A stretch of 64,000 nt of DNA from Kiritimatiellia bacterium (GCA_028718125.1 JAQUMN010000015.1:1-64000); one strand, 5' to 3'. Positions 25,768 to 35,281 are shown, counted from the stretch's first letter. Made by a program: numbers and translations. The notes: generated from the sequence alone by a model not told the origin.

Positions 25768-27684
25768 ATGTCCATCTCGAAGGCCGACTGTTTAAATTTG
25801 AATAGCCATGTCCTTCAAAATAAATTTCCACTGGAAACCGAGGTGCAGCGGATGTTTAAAGATGGTCCAATTCCTGTTTCGCCGCCCGATTATCCTCTCT
25901 ATCTGGACCTGGCTGAAGTCATAATCAATCATGCCGCCCCGTGGGTGAACGACGCCGGTGTGCTGATCGATCCGGTGGAAGGGCATGATGACCGCTGGGC
26001 GAGCAGCACAGTCGCGCGTTTTGTCTGTCCCGCTTCCATCTTGGTGCGCGAAAAAAAGCGGACTGATCTTGTGCCGGTTATTACCCGGTCCATGGATCAA
26101 TTATGCGCCGGAGTGCTTCAGCGGGCGGTGAGCGGCAAGGATGTTGTCTGGGGCGTTCTGGACTTGGTGTTGAAGGAAATAATCGTTACCTGGGACATTA
26201 TGCGCACATATGTGCCGGAGGATGTTTCTGAAAAATGGCGTAAAATGCTTTCGGCTGTTTCGGCAAATGTTGCGTATTCATGTCTGAATTGCCTGGCGGA
26301 AAAGGGGTTGAGTTTGACCAATTACGGCGTTTCGGCTTGTACCGGCGAATGGATAAGGCATGTGCATGGGCTTTCCGGCGACCGCCAATGGATTGACCGT
26401 GTGCTGGCGCTGGAATTGCCTTTATTCACTCCTTTTGGCATGTATCAGGATCCCCATGATCCCATGCTATACGATTTGATGGTTCGCCAGAACCTTTCCG
26501 AATTGCTGGCGCATGGATATGACGGAGCTCATAAAAAACACCTTGTCGATTTGCTGGTCCGATCGGGATGGACAATGTTAATGACACTTTCCGCCTGCGA
26601 TTATGCGCCGTTCGGAGGCCGCTCCAATTTTGTGTTACACAACGAGGCCATGCTTGCCTATAATTGCGATTTTCTGGCCGGATATTGGAGCGACCAAGGG
26701 CGTCCGGATTATGCGTCGGTTTTCAAGGAAGCGGCATATCGATGCGGCAAAACAACAGAATCGTTTATCAGCGCCGATCCGGTTCGTTTTATCAAAAACT
26801 GGTTTGATCCTTCAAGCCGGCACGGCAAAGACGGTGCTTATGGCGAGTATGCCAATTACCTTCTGTTGACGGCATCGTTATTTGCCCGCATTGCCCTTAT
26901 GCCAAACAACAACATCCCGCCGGCAACATTGCCCGCAAAATCAATGCGTTATACGGTCAACCTATGGCCCGCCTTTCACAAGACATTTGCCCGTTGCGGC
27001 GATACTTCCGTTGAAATTGACACACGGGCTCAAAAAGGATATGACGCCACCGGACTTGGTCTATTGCATCACAAGGGTGCTCCTCCGGAACTGGTGTTAT
27101 CCATGGGAATTCCGGCCGAGCCTTCTTATGTGATTTCCGGGGCGGAAAAAGGCCGGGCAGCGGCGCTTGGTCCCTGCTGGAAACTTCCGTCCGAACAATG
27201 GCAGTCCTTGGCCGCGTTAAATGACGAAATCGAACATGTGGCGTTTACAGAAGCGACGATTTCTTCGGATAATGTGATCTGGTCGTTGGAATGGTTTTTT
27301 AAATCGGGCGCACGGCTTCCAATGGCGATCATAAAACAGGTGTTCACTTTGTCGAATGGAAGTCTTGCCGTGGATGTTGCGTATCAGGGTGTTTTTGAAG
27401 AAACAGGATTTGAAATTCCCTGCCTGGTTGCCTCAGGTAAAGCTCAATCCGAAATCGAGGTTATTTCCGCGGAGACCGTGCAGGTCCGTTATCAGGGCTG
27501 GCGTTTTACGGCTGAACTTGCCGGCGCAACGGGCTGTGAAATCGAGGACGCGATCAGGGCCAACCGGCAGGCTCGGTATTGCATGGCGCGCTTCAGAATC
27601 AAAGCTCCGTTCTTTCGGGTGTTGTTAAAGGTAGTGCGCGAAGCCTGTCAGGCGGCTCCATTGGATAACTGCCGGCAAAAATAG
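25768..27684 (+). CDS. Alpha/alpha-toroid lyase-like (heparinase II/III-like) protein
   Basis: A 638-aa protein with an all-helical N-terminal half (about 1-400) and a beta-sandwich C-terminal half (about 410-620). This is the architecture of chondroitin AC/alginate/heparinase II-III lyases and related glycoside hydrolases. Visible landmarks are LTNYGVSACTGEW, WFDPSSRHGKDGAYGEY and HNEAMLAYNCDF, with Asn, Tyr, His and Glu residues that could form a lyase site. No signal peptide is visible, which is unusual for a polymer lyase and suggests an oligosaccharide substrate. The ATG at 25768 is chosen because GGAG lies nine bases upstream; the ATG at 25753 directly follows the previous stop. Confidence 0.6.
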   Translation: MSISKADCLNLNSHVLQNKFPLETEVQRMFKDGPIPVSPPDYPLYLDLAEVIINHAAPWVNDAGVLIDPVEGHDDRWASSTVARFVCPASILVREKKRTDLVPVITRSMDQLCAGVLQRAVSGKDVVWGVLDLVLKEIIVTWDIMRTYVPEDVSEKWRKMLSAVSANVAYSCLNCLAEKGLSLTNYGVSACTGEWIRHVHGLSGDRQWIDRVLALELPLFTPFGMYQDPHDPMLYDLMVRQNLSELLAHGYDGAHKKHLVDLLVRSGWTMLMTLSACDYAPFGGRSNFVLHNEAMLAYNCDFLAGYWSDQGRPDYASVFKEAAYRCGKTTESFISADPVRFIKNWFDPSSRHGKDGAYGEYANYLLLTASLFARIALMPNNNIPPATLPAKSMRYTVNLWPAFHKTFARCGDTSVEIDTRAQKGYDATGLGLLHHKGAPPELVLSMGIPAEPSYVISGAEKGRAAALGPCWKLPSEQWQSLAALNDEIEHVAFTEATISSDNVIWSLEWFFKSGARLPMAIIKQVFTLSNGSLAVDVAYQGVFEETGFEIPCLVASGKAQSEIEVISAETVQVRYQGWRFTAELAGATGCEIEDAIRANRQARYCMARFRIKAPFFRVLLKVVREACQAAPLDNCRQK

Positions 27685-27732
27685 CATGTTGTATTTCGCG
27701 CGCGGAGCGCTGCTATAATATCGCATGGAAAC

Positions 27733-28599
27733 ATGATGATAACGAAAAAAAAGATACGCCTGACGGTTGATTATTATCGGCATTTTGACGCCGATTTTGC
27801 GAGGGCTGTGCCGGCGGAAGGATACGGCGGCTGGCAAAAGACCGAAATTGAACTGGATCTGGCCCATACGGCCGTAGTGATTATGCATGCCTGGGATACC
27901 GGAACGCGGGAACAGTACCCGGGCTGGTACCGTTGCGTCGAATACCTTCCGCGCGCTCAGGAAATATTGCGCAAGGTATTTCCGCCCCTCGTGGCCGCCG
28001 TCCGCCGGAGCGGTATGCCTTTTTACCATGTAGTCGCAAAGGGCAAATATTATCGACAATATCCCGGCTTTCAACGCGCCTTGCGTTTGGCCGGCCCCGA
28101 ATCAGTCCCCGAGCAGGCAAAAACCGATCCGGCCCTGGAATCATTGCGCAGTTTTCGCTCTGAACATGTTTTCGTTGGACGCCGCAACCAGGACGATGTT
28201 AAAGCCGGCTTCAGCCGCCTGGATTTTCCGCCTGAAGCCAGACCGGAGGGCGAGGAGGGCATAGCCGAAAACGCCGCCCAGTTGTTTGCGCTGTGCAAGG
28301 CCGACGGCGTCAATCACCTCGTTTATGCCGGTTTTGCAGTCAACTGGTGCCTGCTGATGTCGTCCGGCGGCATGCTTGACATGAGCCGGCATGGCATTAT
28401 GTGCTCGGTAATCCGTCAGGCGGTCACCGCCGTGGAAAACAAGGAATCCGCCCGACTTGAATCACATAAGGAGGAAGCTCTCTGGCGCATTGCGCTGGCT
28501 TTTGGGTTCGTGTTCGACTTGGCCGATCTTATCGCCGTACTTTGTCAAGGGTCGGATCAAAACCAGCCAGTACGGGTCACTTCAAAACCAGCCGGTTAA
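27733..28599 (+). CDS. Isochorismatase-like cysteine hydrolase
   Basis: A 288-aa protein of the isochorismatase/nicotinamidase superfamily, which hydrolyses vinyl ethers or amides through a Cys-Asp-Lys triad. The pattern appears as AVVIMHAWD (Asp), KGKYYRQYP (possible Lys) and VYAGFAVNWCLL with the nucleophile Cys. It also shows a family-like cis-peptide Ala-Val before the Cys region. It is longer than typical members (about 180-220 aa), with an N-terminal extension and a C-terminal tail. It is the last gene of the AraC-divergent run and could release an amide or carbamoyl group from a pathway intermediate. Confidence 0.72.
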   Translation: MMITKKKIRLTVDYYRHFDADFARAVPAEGYGGWQKTEIELDLAHTAVVIMHAWDTGTREQYPGWYRCVEYLPRAQEILRKVFPPLVAAVRRSGMPFYHVVAKGKYYRQYPGFQRALRLAGPESVPEQAKTDPALESLRSFRSEHVFVGRRNQDDVKAGFSRLDFPPEARPEGEEGIAENAAQLFALCKADGVNHLVYAGFAVNWCLLMSSGGMLDMSRHGIMCSVIRQAVTAVENKESARLESHKEEALWRIALAFGFVFDLADLIAVLCQGSDQNQPVRVTSKPAG

Positions 28600-28799
28600 G
28601 TTAAGCTAACGAGTATCATTTCTGTTCCTTTGTGCAAGCATGCTCCGGTGATCTGAGGGCCGGAATGGGGCAAACTGTTACACGCCATGAACGCCCAAAA
28701 TATGATTGCTTACAGGATGAATGGATCCTATTATGAAAGCATATTGTCCGGCATTTTCATGCGACCATGGTTCGGCAGGTAGGAGATATAGGCTATTTT

Positions 28800-29390
28800 A
28801 TGAAATTTTTACGTTTTCTTTTATTGGCGTTCATTTTGACCAGCGTTGCGATCTGGCTGATCAACGCAGGATATGTGCAGCTGATCCTGCCCTCTAAACT
28901 TAACCGGGAAATCGACCGATGCCAGAACGAGCAGGATCTGGCCGTGTCAATTCGCATGCTGCAGGAGGTCCTGGCAAAATATCCCGAGGCGCCCAACCTC
29001 CCAGTGGCGGAACAACTGCTGAAAACCCGACAACGGCAACTGACCCATACCGAGCAACTGATCAGGATCTTAGACCAGGTCAAAAACACTCCTCAGATTA
29101 CCAATGCGCTTATCCTGCTGAAAAACGGCATGGACACATATTTCGATGCAACCAACCAGGCGAACGCCCGGCGGATCCTGATGGACCTCCAGTTACGGCT
29201 AGTTGAAACGGAACGTCTGGCCATTGCTATCCAATATGCCAAACAATCCGAGGACGCAACATACGGCGTGGAGGTGCTGACCCAGACTCTCGCTGAATCA
29301 CCTAACGCCATTAACCGGCAGGAGGCTGAGGAGTTGCTGGCCAAGAAAAAACGGCAGCAGGCCGTTGATGAAGGCCGGGCAAACCCATGA
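28800..29390 (+). CDS. Membrane-anchored helical-repeat protein
   Basis: A 196-aa protein with one N-terminal membrane segment (FLRFLLLAFILTSVAIWLI) and a helical C-terminal part. Repeating units such as EQDLAVSIRMLQEVLAKYP and YGVEVLTQTLAESP resemble TPR or Sel1-like repeats. I start it at 28800 because the hydrophobic segment begins there; a GGAG lies about 14 bases upstream, which is long. An in-frame ATG at 28767 is possible. Function unknown; such proteins often serve as envelope scaffolds. Confidence 0.6.
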   Translation: MKFLRFLLLAFILTSVAIWLINAGYVQLILPSKLNREIDRCQNEQDLAVSIRMLQEVLAKYPEAPNLPVAEQLLKTRQRQLTHTEQLIRILDQVKNTPQITNALILLKNGMDTYFDATNQANARRILMDLQLRLVETERLAIAIQYAKQSEDATYGVEVLTQTLAESPNAINRQEAEELLAKKKRQQAVDEGRANP

Positions 29391-29681
29391 TCGAAAGCCC
29401 GTGAACCGCTGGAAAACAATCGCCGCAGGAACAAGCTTCATCAGGATCAAGTCAGTTTTGCGATACCGTGCGCCGAAGAAGAAGAAGACCGAGAAATCCT
29501 GCCGGCCAACTCCACCGCTCTCTACCCATGGAAGCCATTTGCGCAAAACTCCTTTGATTGCTGCCCGGCTCAGTGTTTCCGTGGTGAAGGTTTGTGCTAC
29601 ATCGCACGCCTGCCAAGTCAAATCGTCAATAAAATGTACCACGTAAATACGGGCGAGCCTTATTCTAAGGGCTTCTCGCCC

Positions 29682-30038
29682 CTATGCTCGACTATCCGGG
29701 GCCTTCCTTCTGCCATTGAAGGCCAGTATGGCAACCAGGGCGAAAACGCCCCAGACCACGTGCTCCACCAAGTTCAGCAGAGTGAGAAAACCGCCCATCG
29801 TGATTCGGCCCTGCTCGATAAGGCTGAAAGGAAAGGTGCTGACTTGCTGTCCAAGCGTCAACCGGTCTATGCCTGCCTGAAGCCAGAAGCCGAGCGGCAG
29901 AGCCACAAGCGGTAACAGCACAAGCGGCAGACCAAGCCAGAGAAACCCAGCATCCCTCGTTCCGCGATATTTCCGAACCAGCAGCACAGCCGCTAAAGCG
30001 TAAAGAACGAACGTAGTCGCGCCTAAAACACCAATCAT
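29682..30038 (-). CDS. Small multi-pass membrane protein
   Basis: A 118-aa protein with three or four predicted membrane segments: LGATTFVLYALAAVLLV, FLWLGLPLVLLPLVALPLG and a third near VWGVFALVAILAF. A charged linker (RKYRGTRD) follows the first segment, as expected from the positive-inside rule. The start is preceded by GCAGGA on the minus strand. No family recognised. About 290 bp on its 3' side (29391-29681) hold no gene I can support. Confidence 0.6.
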   Translation of the reverse strand: MIGVLGATTFVLYALAAVLLVRKYRGTRDAGFLWLGLPLVLLPLVALPLGFWLQAGIDRLTLGQQVSTFPFSLIEQGRITMGGFLTLLNLVEHVVWGVFALVAILAFNGRRKAPDSRA

Positions 30039-30197
30039 TCCTGCTTCCCCTTTCCCGGGTGCAACAACACCCTTAATTCATTTCATTGAGCGTCCTTGCT
30101 TGAAGCTGTTTGGATGGATACACGGATCGATCAAACCTGCGTGGCGGCCAGCGGTCGTGAATCACGGCGGATGGACTGTCCACGCACGCGGCAACAA

Positions 30198-30437
30198 TCA
30201 TTTCCCGTCTGTCTTTTTAATAGTGTAAATAACACCGGCAGTGAGCAAGGCAACAATCACCACTTCAATATTCAGCCGATACCGGTCGATAGGCATACGG
30301 TTATTTAGCGATTTGCTGAAGATATAGCCGAAGGTTATCGGCATATAATAATATTCCCGATCATAATGTGGCGGGAACAGCAATGCCAGTATCACCAGGC
30401 CGATACCAACCCACAAGGCAATCAGTTGTTTTTTCAT
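30198..30437 (-). CDS. Small two-helix membrane protein
   Basis: A 79-aa protein (MKKQLIALWVGIGLV...) with a hydrophobic segment at each end and a soluble loop in between containing PPHYDREYYYMPITFGYIF. Its length and clean two-helix pattern make it a plausible gene. An alternative start three codons upstream (30446) gives MSKMKKQ. It shares its orientation with the membrane protein at 29682-30038 across a 160-bp gap. No family recognised. Confidence 0.55.
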   Translation of the reverse strand: MKKQLIALWVGIGLVILALLFPPHYDREYYYMPITFGYIFSKSLNNRMPIDRYRLNIEVVIVALLTAGVIYTIKKTDGK

Positions 30438-30560
30438 TTTGCTCATTTACGAAGCCGCCATTCTTGAATCGTTTTTTATTTCACGCGCTTTTCGGCAACA
30501 ATCATGGGCAGCCCTGAATGGCGCTAAGTTAAGATGACTTGCGGGCGTTTGACAAGTTTT

Positions 30561-31545
30561 TTACCATTGTTTTTCACCATTGTGAGGAAGAGGTTTAAAG
30601 ACACGTCTAGGCTTGGTGAGCAAAGGATAATGTTTTGGGCGCATTTTAACGGCACGCGGTTCAGAACGCCCTGCCCATACGGGCAACACGTCGGCTGCGA
30701 GAATGTTCCGCAAGCGTAAATGCAAACGGGTACGCGACCGTTTTGAGGTGGTTCGGAGCATGACCGGGGTGAAGGATCGGAGGGAGTCGACGGCCCCTTT
30801 GAAACTGATGCGCTGGCGTGGCAGCGCAGGTGTAATGGCCGCCTCGGCCATCAGCGCACGCACGCAGTTATACGCGATGAGAAACACGCGGAGTTCCTTT
30901 TCAATCATGTCCGGAGTGCGGCAGCGTATGGCCTCCATACCCATGGTGGTTTTCAGGTCCCGAAAGGACAGCTCCATCTGCCAGCGTTGCAGGTATACGT
31001 TGCAGATGGCAGTGGCGTGATAGCGCTGTGCGTCGAGCAGTGTCGTGACGATCCACAGGGTCCGGGTTCGGGAACCTTTGATCTGTAGGCAAGAACGGAT
31101 GCTGCGCACGGGGATAATGGCCGGCAGGATCTTCCATTCGGCCGGCGTCATGTAGGCGGGTGGAATCGGCGGTTTAGGCAACGAGGTCAGCCAGTCATTT
31201 GGTCCGAGTTTGGGGACGTGCCACAGATCGAGGTTTCGTCCTTGTGATAGCCGGGCCACCACATCGACGCCTTGCAACGGCATGGCGGCCAGAAAGACGA
31301 AGCAACCATACATTCGGTCCCCGAGCGCAATGTCGCCAGTCAACAGCGTGCGCCATAAGAGTTTAAGCATGGCCATCTCGCCTGCATAGCAGGCCGCGGT
31401 AACGATATGGGAGATGGCGCCGCTGGCCAGAGAAAAAACAGCCAACGCGCGCATGACGGGGAATCCGTGTCCGGATTTTCCGCCGAAGCCGGAACTGCCT
31501 GCGGCATGGCGGGCCACAAGGCTTTTTATCCGGTAGAAAGCGTTC
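30561..31545 (-). pseudogene. 5'-truncated IS4-family transposase
   Basis: The C-terminal two-thirds of a DDE transposase of the IS4/DDE_Tnp_1 type. It keeps the second Asp (ALGDRMYG) and the glutamate region (YLQRWQMELSFRDLKTTMGME), plus VTTLLDAQRYHA and LIAYNCVRALMA. The N-terminal part with the first catalytic Asp is absent. The frame stays open upstream of a GTG at 31517 (NAFYRIKSLVARHAAG) until it meets the stop codon of the neighbouring SGNH gene, so the break lies at about 31546. It cannot catalyse transposition. I see no terminal inverted repeat at the right end. Confidence 0.85.
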
Positions 31546-32784
31546 TTACGGGGCCTTGGCGAGTTCGCCGATCTTCTGATGGACCTCTTCTGCCATCAAT
31601 ACGATTCCGGATGAACTGTTGAAATGAATCCCGTCGCCGGAGAACAGGCCGGCGTATTGATCGCCGGAAAGTTTCCGGGCCAGGTCAATCAGCGGTGTGT
31701 TGGTGTCTGCCGCAACTTTGCGGACAATATCGTTGTATTCATCGTGCGCACGGATAGCCTCTTCGACCGATGACGTCAGCTTGCGGTGAACGAGTGCGCG
31801 GGATAATTTTGCCGCGCGCGGCGACGTCATCAGGATCGGGATCGCGCCGACGGCGCGGACCTCGGCAACGAACCGCATCAGCGTCTGTTCATATTCCTGC
31901 AGCGGCACGCGGACGCCGGACGCATTCTTTTTCTGTACCAGGCTGCGCTGGCTCGAAAGGGAAAGCAGAAGCTGGCCGAACCGTTTCATGCGCAGTATCC
32001 TGTATAATATAGCCCGCCCCGGGCTCACCTCGCGCACCATCCGGTTGCTGTCCGGCAGAGGGCTGAGCCAGTGGTCGTTCCAGCCGTACATGATGGCCAC
32101 AATATCGGGCTTCAGATTGACCGCCTGGAGTTCGAACAGGCGCAATCCCTGCACGGAGGTGTAGCCGTGCACGGCCATGTTGAATGATTCCCACGTGCCT
32201 GCGCCCGGCGGCGCGGCGGCGAGTTTAGCATTCAGGTGGCCCGAGTAAGGCGGGATCCCCTGCCCCGTTACGGAGTCGCCCATGCAGATCACGCGCATCG
32301 TTCCGGGTTTTTTGGCGGGGTCAACCTCGCGATCCAGGAACCCCATCCGGTTCACGGTGCGCCCGTTGAATTCAGCGCCCGGCCGGAACCGGAAGAGCAG
32401 CAGGGAATCCTCCAGGTAAAGCCCGTCGCTTTGCGTGTCGGATTCTTTCTGGCCGACAATCACGATCGGCGGCACGTGGGCCTCGTAACCGGCAAGTTTC
32501 AGGCACTGTTCCACTCCGAAGAAAAAAAGGAACGTGGCGGCCAGCGCAAGGGACACTTTCCTGAAAGCGGAATACTCCCAGATGCCGTTGCCGGGGAAAT
32601 ACCTGTGGATCACAACCCGGAGAACCAGAATAACCGGCGGTACAAGAATTAGCGCTGCGCTCCAGGGGATTACGAGATGAATGGGGCCGAGCGACAGCGT
32701 CAATGGCGTCATCAGCCATGCTGCCAGAACGATGATCAGGGCTGCGAGAAAGGCCAGATCGAGAATATACAGGATAATGCGCAT
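31546..32784 (-). CDS. Membrane-anchored SGNH/GDSL hydrolase
   Basis: A 412-aa protein with about three N-terminal membrane helices (ILYILDLAFLAALIIVLAAWL, IPWSAALILVPPVILVLRVV, VSLALAATFLFFFGVEQC), followed by an SGNH esterase domain. The blocks are VICMGDSVTGQG (nucleophile Ser), MYGWNDHW (Asn) and SGDGIHFNSSS (Asp and His). The ATG at 32784 lies seven bases after the stop of the creatininase-like gene, so the two are coupled. Family members deacylate or deacetylate lipids and polysaccharides, and the anchor suggests action at the outer face of the inner membrane. Its last codons touch the truncated transposase, so the C-terminus may be slightly altered. Confidence 0.82.
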   Translation of the reverse strand: MRIILYILDLAFLAALIIVLAAWLMTPLTLSLGPIHLVIPWSAALILVPPVILVLRVVIHRYFPGNGIWEYSAFRKVSLALAATFLFFFGVEQCLKLAGYEAHVPPIVIVGQKESDTQSDGLYLEDSLLLFRFRPGAEFNGRTVNRMGFLDREVDPAKKPGTMRVICMGDSVTGQGIPPYSGHLNAKLAAAPPGAGTWESFNMAVHGYTSVQGLRLFELQAVNLKPDIVAIMYGWNDHWLSPLPDSNRMVREVSPGRAILYRILRMKRFGQLLLSLSSQRSLVQKKNASGVRVPLQEYEQTLMRFVAEVRAVGAIPILMTSPRAAKLSRALVHRKLTSSVEEAIRAHDEYNDIVRKVAADTNTPLIDLARKLSGDQYAGLFSGDGIHFNSSSGIVLMAEEVHQKIGELAKAP

Positions 32785-32791
32785 CTTTGAC

Positions 32792-33625
32792 TTACGCGCG
32801 ACGCCGCAGGCCAAAGGTTTCGTTGACATCCTGCACCAGATCAGACACCGTCTCCTCCGCAACCTGGCGGCCGAGTTTCGGCGTGCTCAGCAAACGCGGG
32901 TCGTCATTGGGTGGCATGGCATGGCCGGGACCGGGCTCGCCATCAAAGCCGCCGCTATCCACGATGCTGTAATCCGTATACTTGAGCTTACGGGACTTTG
33001 GCGGCAACTTGGAAAGATCGACCTGACGCGGGCTTTTATACATCATTAGCGCCGTTTCCTTAGCCCCGCCATGGCCCGCCGATTTCGTAAGAGCGGCGCT
33101 CTTGGGAAAGGCCAATCCACAGCCGACGGTTACCCCCTTGACCTTGTGGCTGAATTCGATGGCCAACCTCCGAATGGTTTCAATCTGGTTCACGGCGCCA
33201 TGGCCGTTGACGACAAAAATGTGCTTGTAGCCGTGCTCGATGCAAAGCTCCAGGTGGCCGCGCAGCGCGACGGCAAACACGTCCTCCGGAAAATAGAAGC
33301 TCTTATATAGCCCCTTGGCCCGCGGGAAATTCATGCCCACCACGTAATCGCTCCGGGCAAACCCCAGGCTTTCAAGCATATCGGGCAACCGCTCGCGCTC
33401 CGTGCCCATGAAGAGGGTCGGCATAACCACGCCGCCCACGCGGCGGGCCACGGCCAGCGCCGCCCATTCTGCGCCAAACGCGTCCATGCCCAGCGCCAGA
33501 TGCGGCCCATGCCATTCCAGTGGCGCCACCGGCAGAAACACGAGCGGCAATTTTTTCAATTCTGCGTTGAGCTGGCCGGGCAGCATGAATGCGACGCGAA
33601 TTTCTTTTTTTGACGTTTTACGCAT
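32792..33625 (-). CDS. Creatininase-family amidohydrolase
   Basis: A 277-aa member of the creatininase/creatinine amidohydrolase family, metal-dependent enzymes that open cyclic amides. The metal motifs are PLEWHGPHLALGMDA (Glu, His, Asp), VVNGHGAVNQIE (His) and GGAKETALMM (Glu). AAGGAG precedes the ATG at good spacing. It is followed by the SGNH hydrolase in the same operon. Many family members act in mycofactocin maturation or formamide hydrolysis, not on creatinine, so the substrate is not assigned. Confidence 0.88.
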   Translation of the reverse strand: MRKTSKKEIRVAFMLPGQLNAELKKLPLVFLPVAPLEWHGPHLALGMDAFGAEWAALAVARRVGGVVMPTLFMGTERERLPDMLESLGFARSDYVVGMNFPRAKGLYKSFYFPEDVFAVALRGHLELCIEHGYKHIFVVNGHGAVNQIETIRRLAIEFSHKVKGVTVGCGLAFPKSAALTKSAGHGGAKETALMMYKSPRQVDLSKLPPKSRKLKYTDYSIVDSGGFDGEPGPGHAMPPNDDPRLLSTPKLGRQVAEETVSDLVQDVNETFGLRRRA

Positions 33626-33727
33626 GGCTGAATCTCCTTGTGATGTGCATTATCCTATAAAATACTGGAGAGCATTGTGCCATGCTCATGGTTAATTAGA
33701 TTGCCAAAGGAGGCAAAAAAAACCGAT

Positions 33728-33798
33728 GGATTCCCGATCAGGTCGGGAATGACGAACGATGCCCATCCATTCTGTCATTCCCGCGAAAGCGGGAATCC
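33728..33798. repeat. Interspersed inverted repeat (CGGGAAT type)
   Basis: GGATTCCCG-N-CGGGAATGAC on the left and GTCATTCCCGC-GAAA-GCGGGAATCC on the right. Each half is itself a hairpin, and the two halves are complementary to each other. Confidence 0.7.
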
Positions 33799-33891
33799 AC
33801 TCCAACCTTCCAAATTCCTTAGCAATTCCTGTAAAATATTTTTTCATTCACTTAACATGGTACGGCCACAACCAAATCGGCGCATGGTTAT

Positions 33892-33948
33892 GGAGGACGG
33901 CAGGCCTCTGCCGCCGTTGACTGCGGCGACGGAGGCCCGTCGCCCTCC
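33892..33948. repeat. Imperfect palindrome, REP-like
   Basis: Arms of about 25 bp around a short centre: GGAGGACGGCAGGCCTCTG against GGAGGCCCGTCGCCCTCC. It is similar in build to the palindrome at 53935-54000, suggesting a dispersed family. Confidence 0.6.
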
Positions 33949-33996
33949 TATCATATTCTCCACAAAAGCGTGTATTATAGGCACTCTGGCCAGCCA

Positions 33997-35214
33997 TCAC
34001 TTCTTCAGCGCTTTCTTGAATTCGCGGGTGAGAAGCGGAACGAGCTTGAAGAGATCGCCAATCAATCCGTAAGTCGCTACGCGGAAGATGGGCGCATCGG
34101 GATCCTTGTTGATGGCCACGATGATGTCCGAACTGGACATGCCGGCTAAATGCTGGATCTGCCCGCTGATGCCGCAGGCAATGTAGATTTTTGGACAGAC
34201 CGTCTTGCCGGTCTGGCCGACCTGGTGCGAATAAGGGATCCAGCCCGCATCCACCGCAGCGCGCGAGGAGCCGACGCCGGCCCCCAGCACTTCGGCCAGT
34301 TCGCGGACAATCGAAAAATTCTCCGGGGCCTGCAGGCCGCGCCCACCGGACACAATAATGTTGGCTTCCGCGATGTTCATGGTGGTTTCCGCTTCCGGCA
34401 CGAACTTCACGCGCTGGGCGCGGGATTTCAGCACTTCCGCCGCAACCTTCTCGATAAGCGTCTCGCCTTTCCGGGAAGCATCCACCAAGGCTTCTTTCAT
34501 GACCTTGTGACGCACGGTGGCCATTTGCGGCCGGTGCTTGGGCGTGATGATCGTGGCCATGATATTGCCGCCAAAGGCCGGACGGGTCTGCATCAGGTTC
34601 TTTGTCTCCGGATCAATGGCCAGGCCGGTGCAGTCGGCCGTCAGGCCGGCCCTGACGTTTACGGCCACGCGCGACACCAGCGAGCGCCCGATGGTGGTGG
34701 CGCCGCAGAGCATGATGGCGGGCTTGTGCCGCCGAATGAGATCGATCAGCACGGCGGCATAGGGCTCGTCCTGAAAATAGGCCAGTTCGGGGGCATCCAC
34801 CACGTAGACCCGGTCGGCCCCGCGCTGGACCAGCTCAGCCGTCTTATCGCTCATGCCGGAGCCCAGCAGGACCGCGCACAGACTCATGCCCAGCTGATCG
34901 GCCAGCTTGCGCCCCTCGCCCAGGAGCTCATAGGTGATGCTTTGAATCCGTCCGTCCTTCTGCTCGGCAAATATCCAGACATCGCGGTAAGCGCTCAGGT
35001 CCGCGACGGCGCCGGCGACGGGCGCGTCCTTCTTGCGCATCTCGATGGCCTTGAACTTGCAAACCGGGACACAAGCCCCGCAGAGCGTGCACCTGGTAAG
35101 CTCGATGACCGCCAGTTTTTCCTGCATGGCAATCGCGCCAAAGGGACAGGACTTGATGCAGAGACGGCAGCCGACGCATTTATCCTTCATAACCACAATG
35201 GGATCGTTTTCCAT
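33997..35214 (-). CDS. etfA: Electron transfer flavoprotein alpha subunit with N-terminal ferredoxin domain
   Basis: A 405-aa EtfA with a 2[4Fe-4S] ferredoxin module in front. [15 protein letters not shown] (about residues 15-29) and [15 protein letters not shown] (about 42-56) are two CxxCxxCxxxC sets. The flavin-binding C-terminal domain shows [38 protein letters not shown] and [11 protein letters not shown], the FAD motifs of the family. AGGAGAA lies just upstream of the ATG. Ferredoxin-fused EtfA proteins occur in flavin-based electron bifurcation or confurcation complexes, such as lactate dehydrogenase-Etf. No dehydrogenase partner gene is in the window, so the acceptor is unknown. Confidence 0.93.
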   Translation of the reverse strand: MENDPIVVMKDKCVGCRLCIKSCPFGAIAMQEKLAVIELTRCTLCGACVPVCKFKAIEMRKKDAPVAGAVADLSAYRDVWIFAEQKDGRIQSITYELLGEGRKLADQLGMSLCAVLLGSGMSDKTAELVQRGADRVYVVDAPELAYFQDEPYAAVLIDLIRRHKPAIMLCGATTIGRSLVSRVAVNVRAGLTADCTGLAIDPETKNLMQTRPAFGGNIMATIITPKHRPQMATVRHKVMKEALVDASRKGETLIEKVAAEVLKSRAQRVKFVPEAETTMNIAEANIIVSGGRGLQAPENFSIVRELAEVLGAGVGSSRAAVDAGWIPYSHQVGQTGKTVCPKIYIACGISGQIQHLAGMSSSDIIVAINKDPDAPIFRVATYGLIGDLFKLVPLLTREFKKALKK

Positions 35215-35281
35215 TAATATTCTCCTGGATATACTTAAGAGCCGATTTCAGAAGTAACCGCAAAGAAATATAAATAAAGAT

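Larger units (their letters stand above)
33626..33996. other. Intergenic spacer holding two palindromic repeats
   Basis: No gene is visible. The spacer separates two minus-strand operons and is made largely of repeats. One is an inverted repeat at 33728-33798, with arms of the type GGATTCCCG...CGGGAATCC and GTCATTCCCGC. The other is an imperfect palindrome at 33892-33948, GGAGGACGGCAGGCCTC against GAGGCCCGTCGCCCTCC. The first word is a very common interspersed repeat in environmental bacterial genomes. Confidence 0.6.

Noticed and set aside
29298..29646. Two overlapping frames on opposite strands
   Set aside because: Neither has a ribosome-binding site or recognisable protein text; one overlaps the end of a better gene.
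34150..35217. 355-aa frame antisense to etfA, and a similar one antisense to etfB (35425-36273)
   Set aside because: Long antisense frames are expected opposite GC-rich genes; the sense strand encodes clear Etf proteins.
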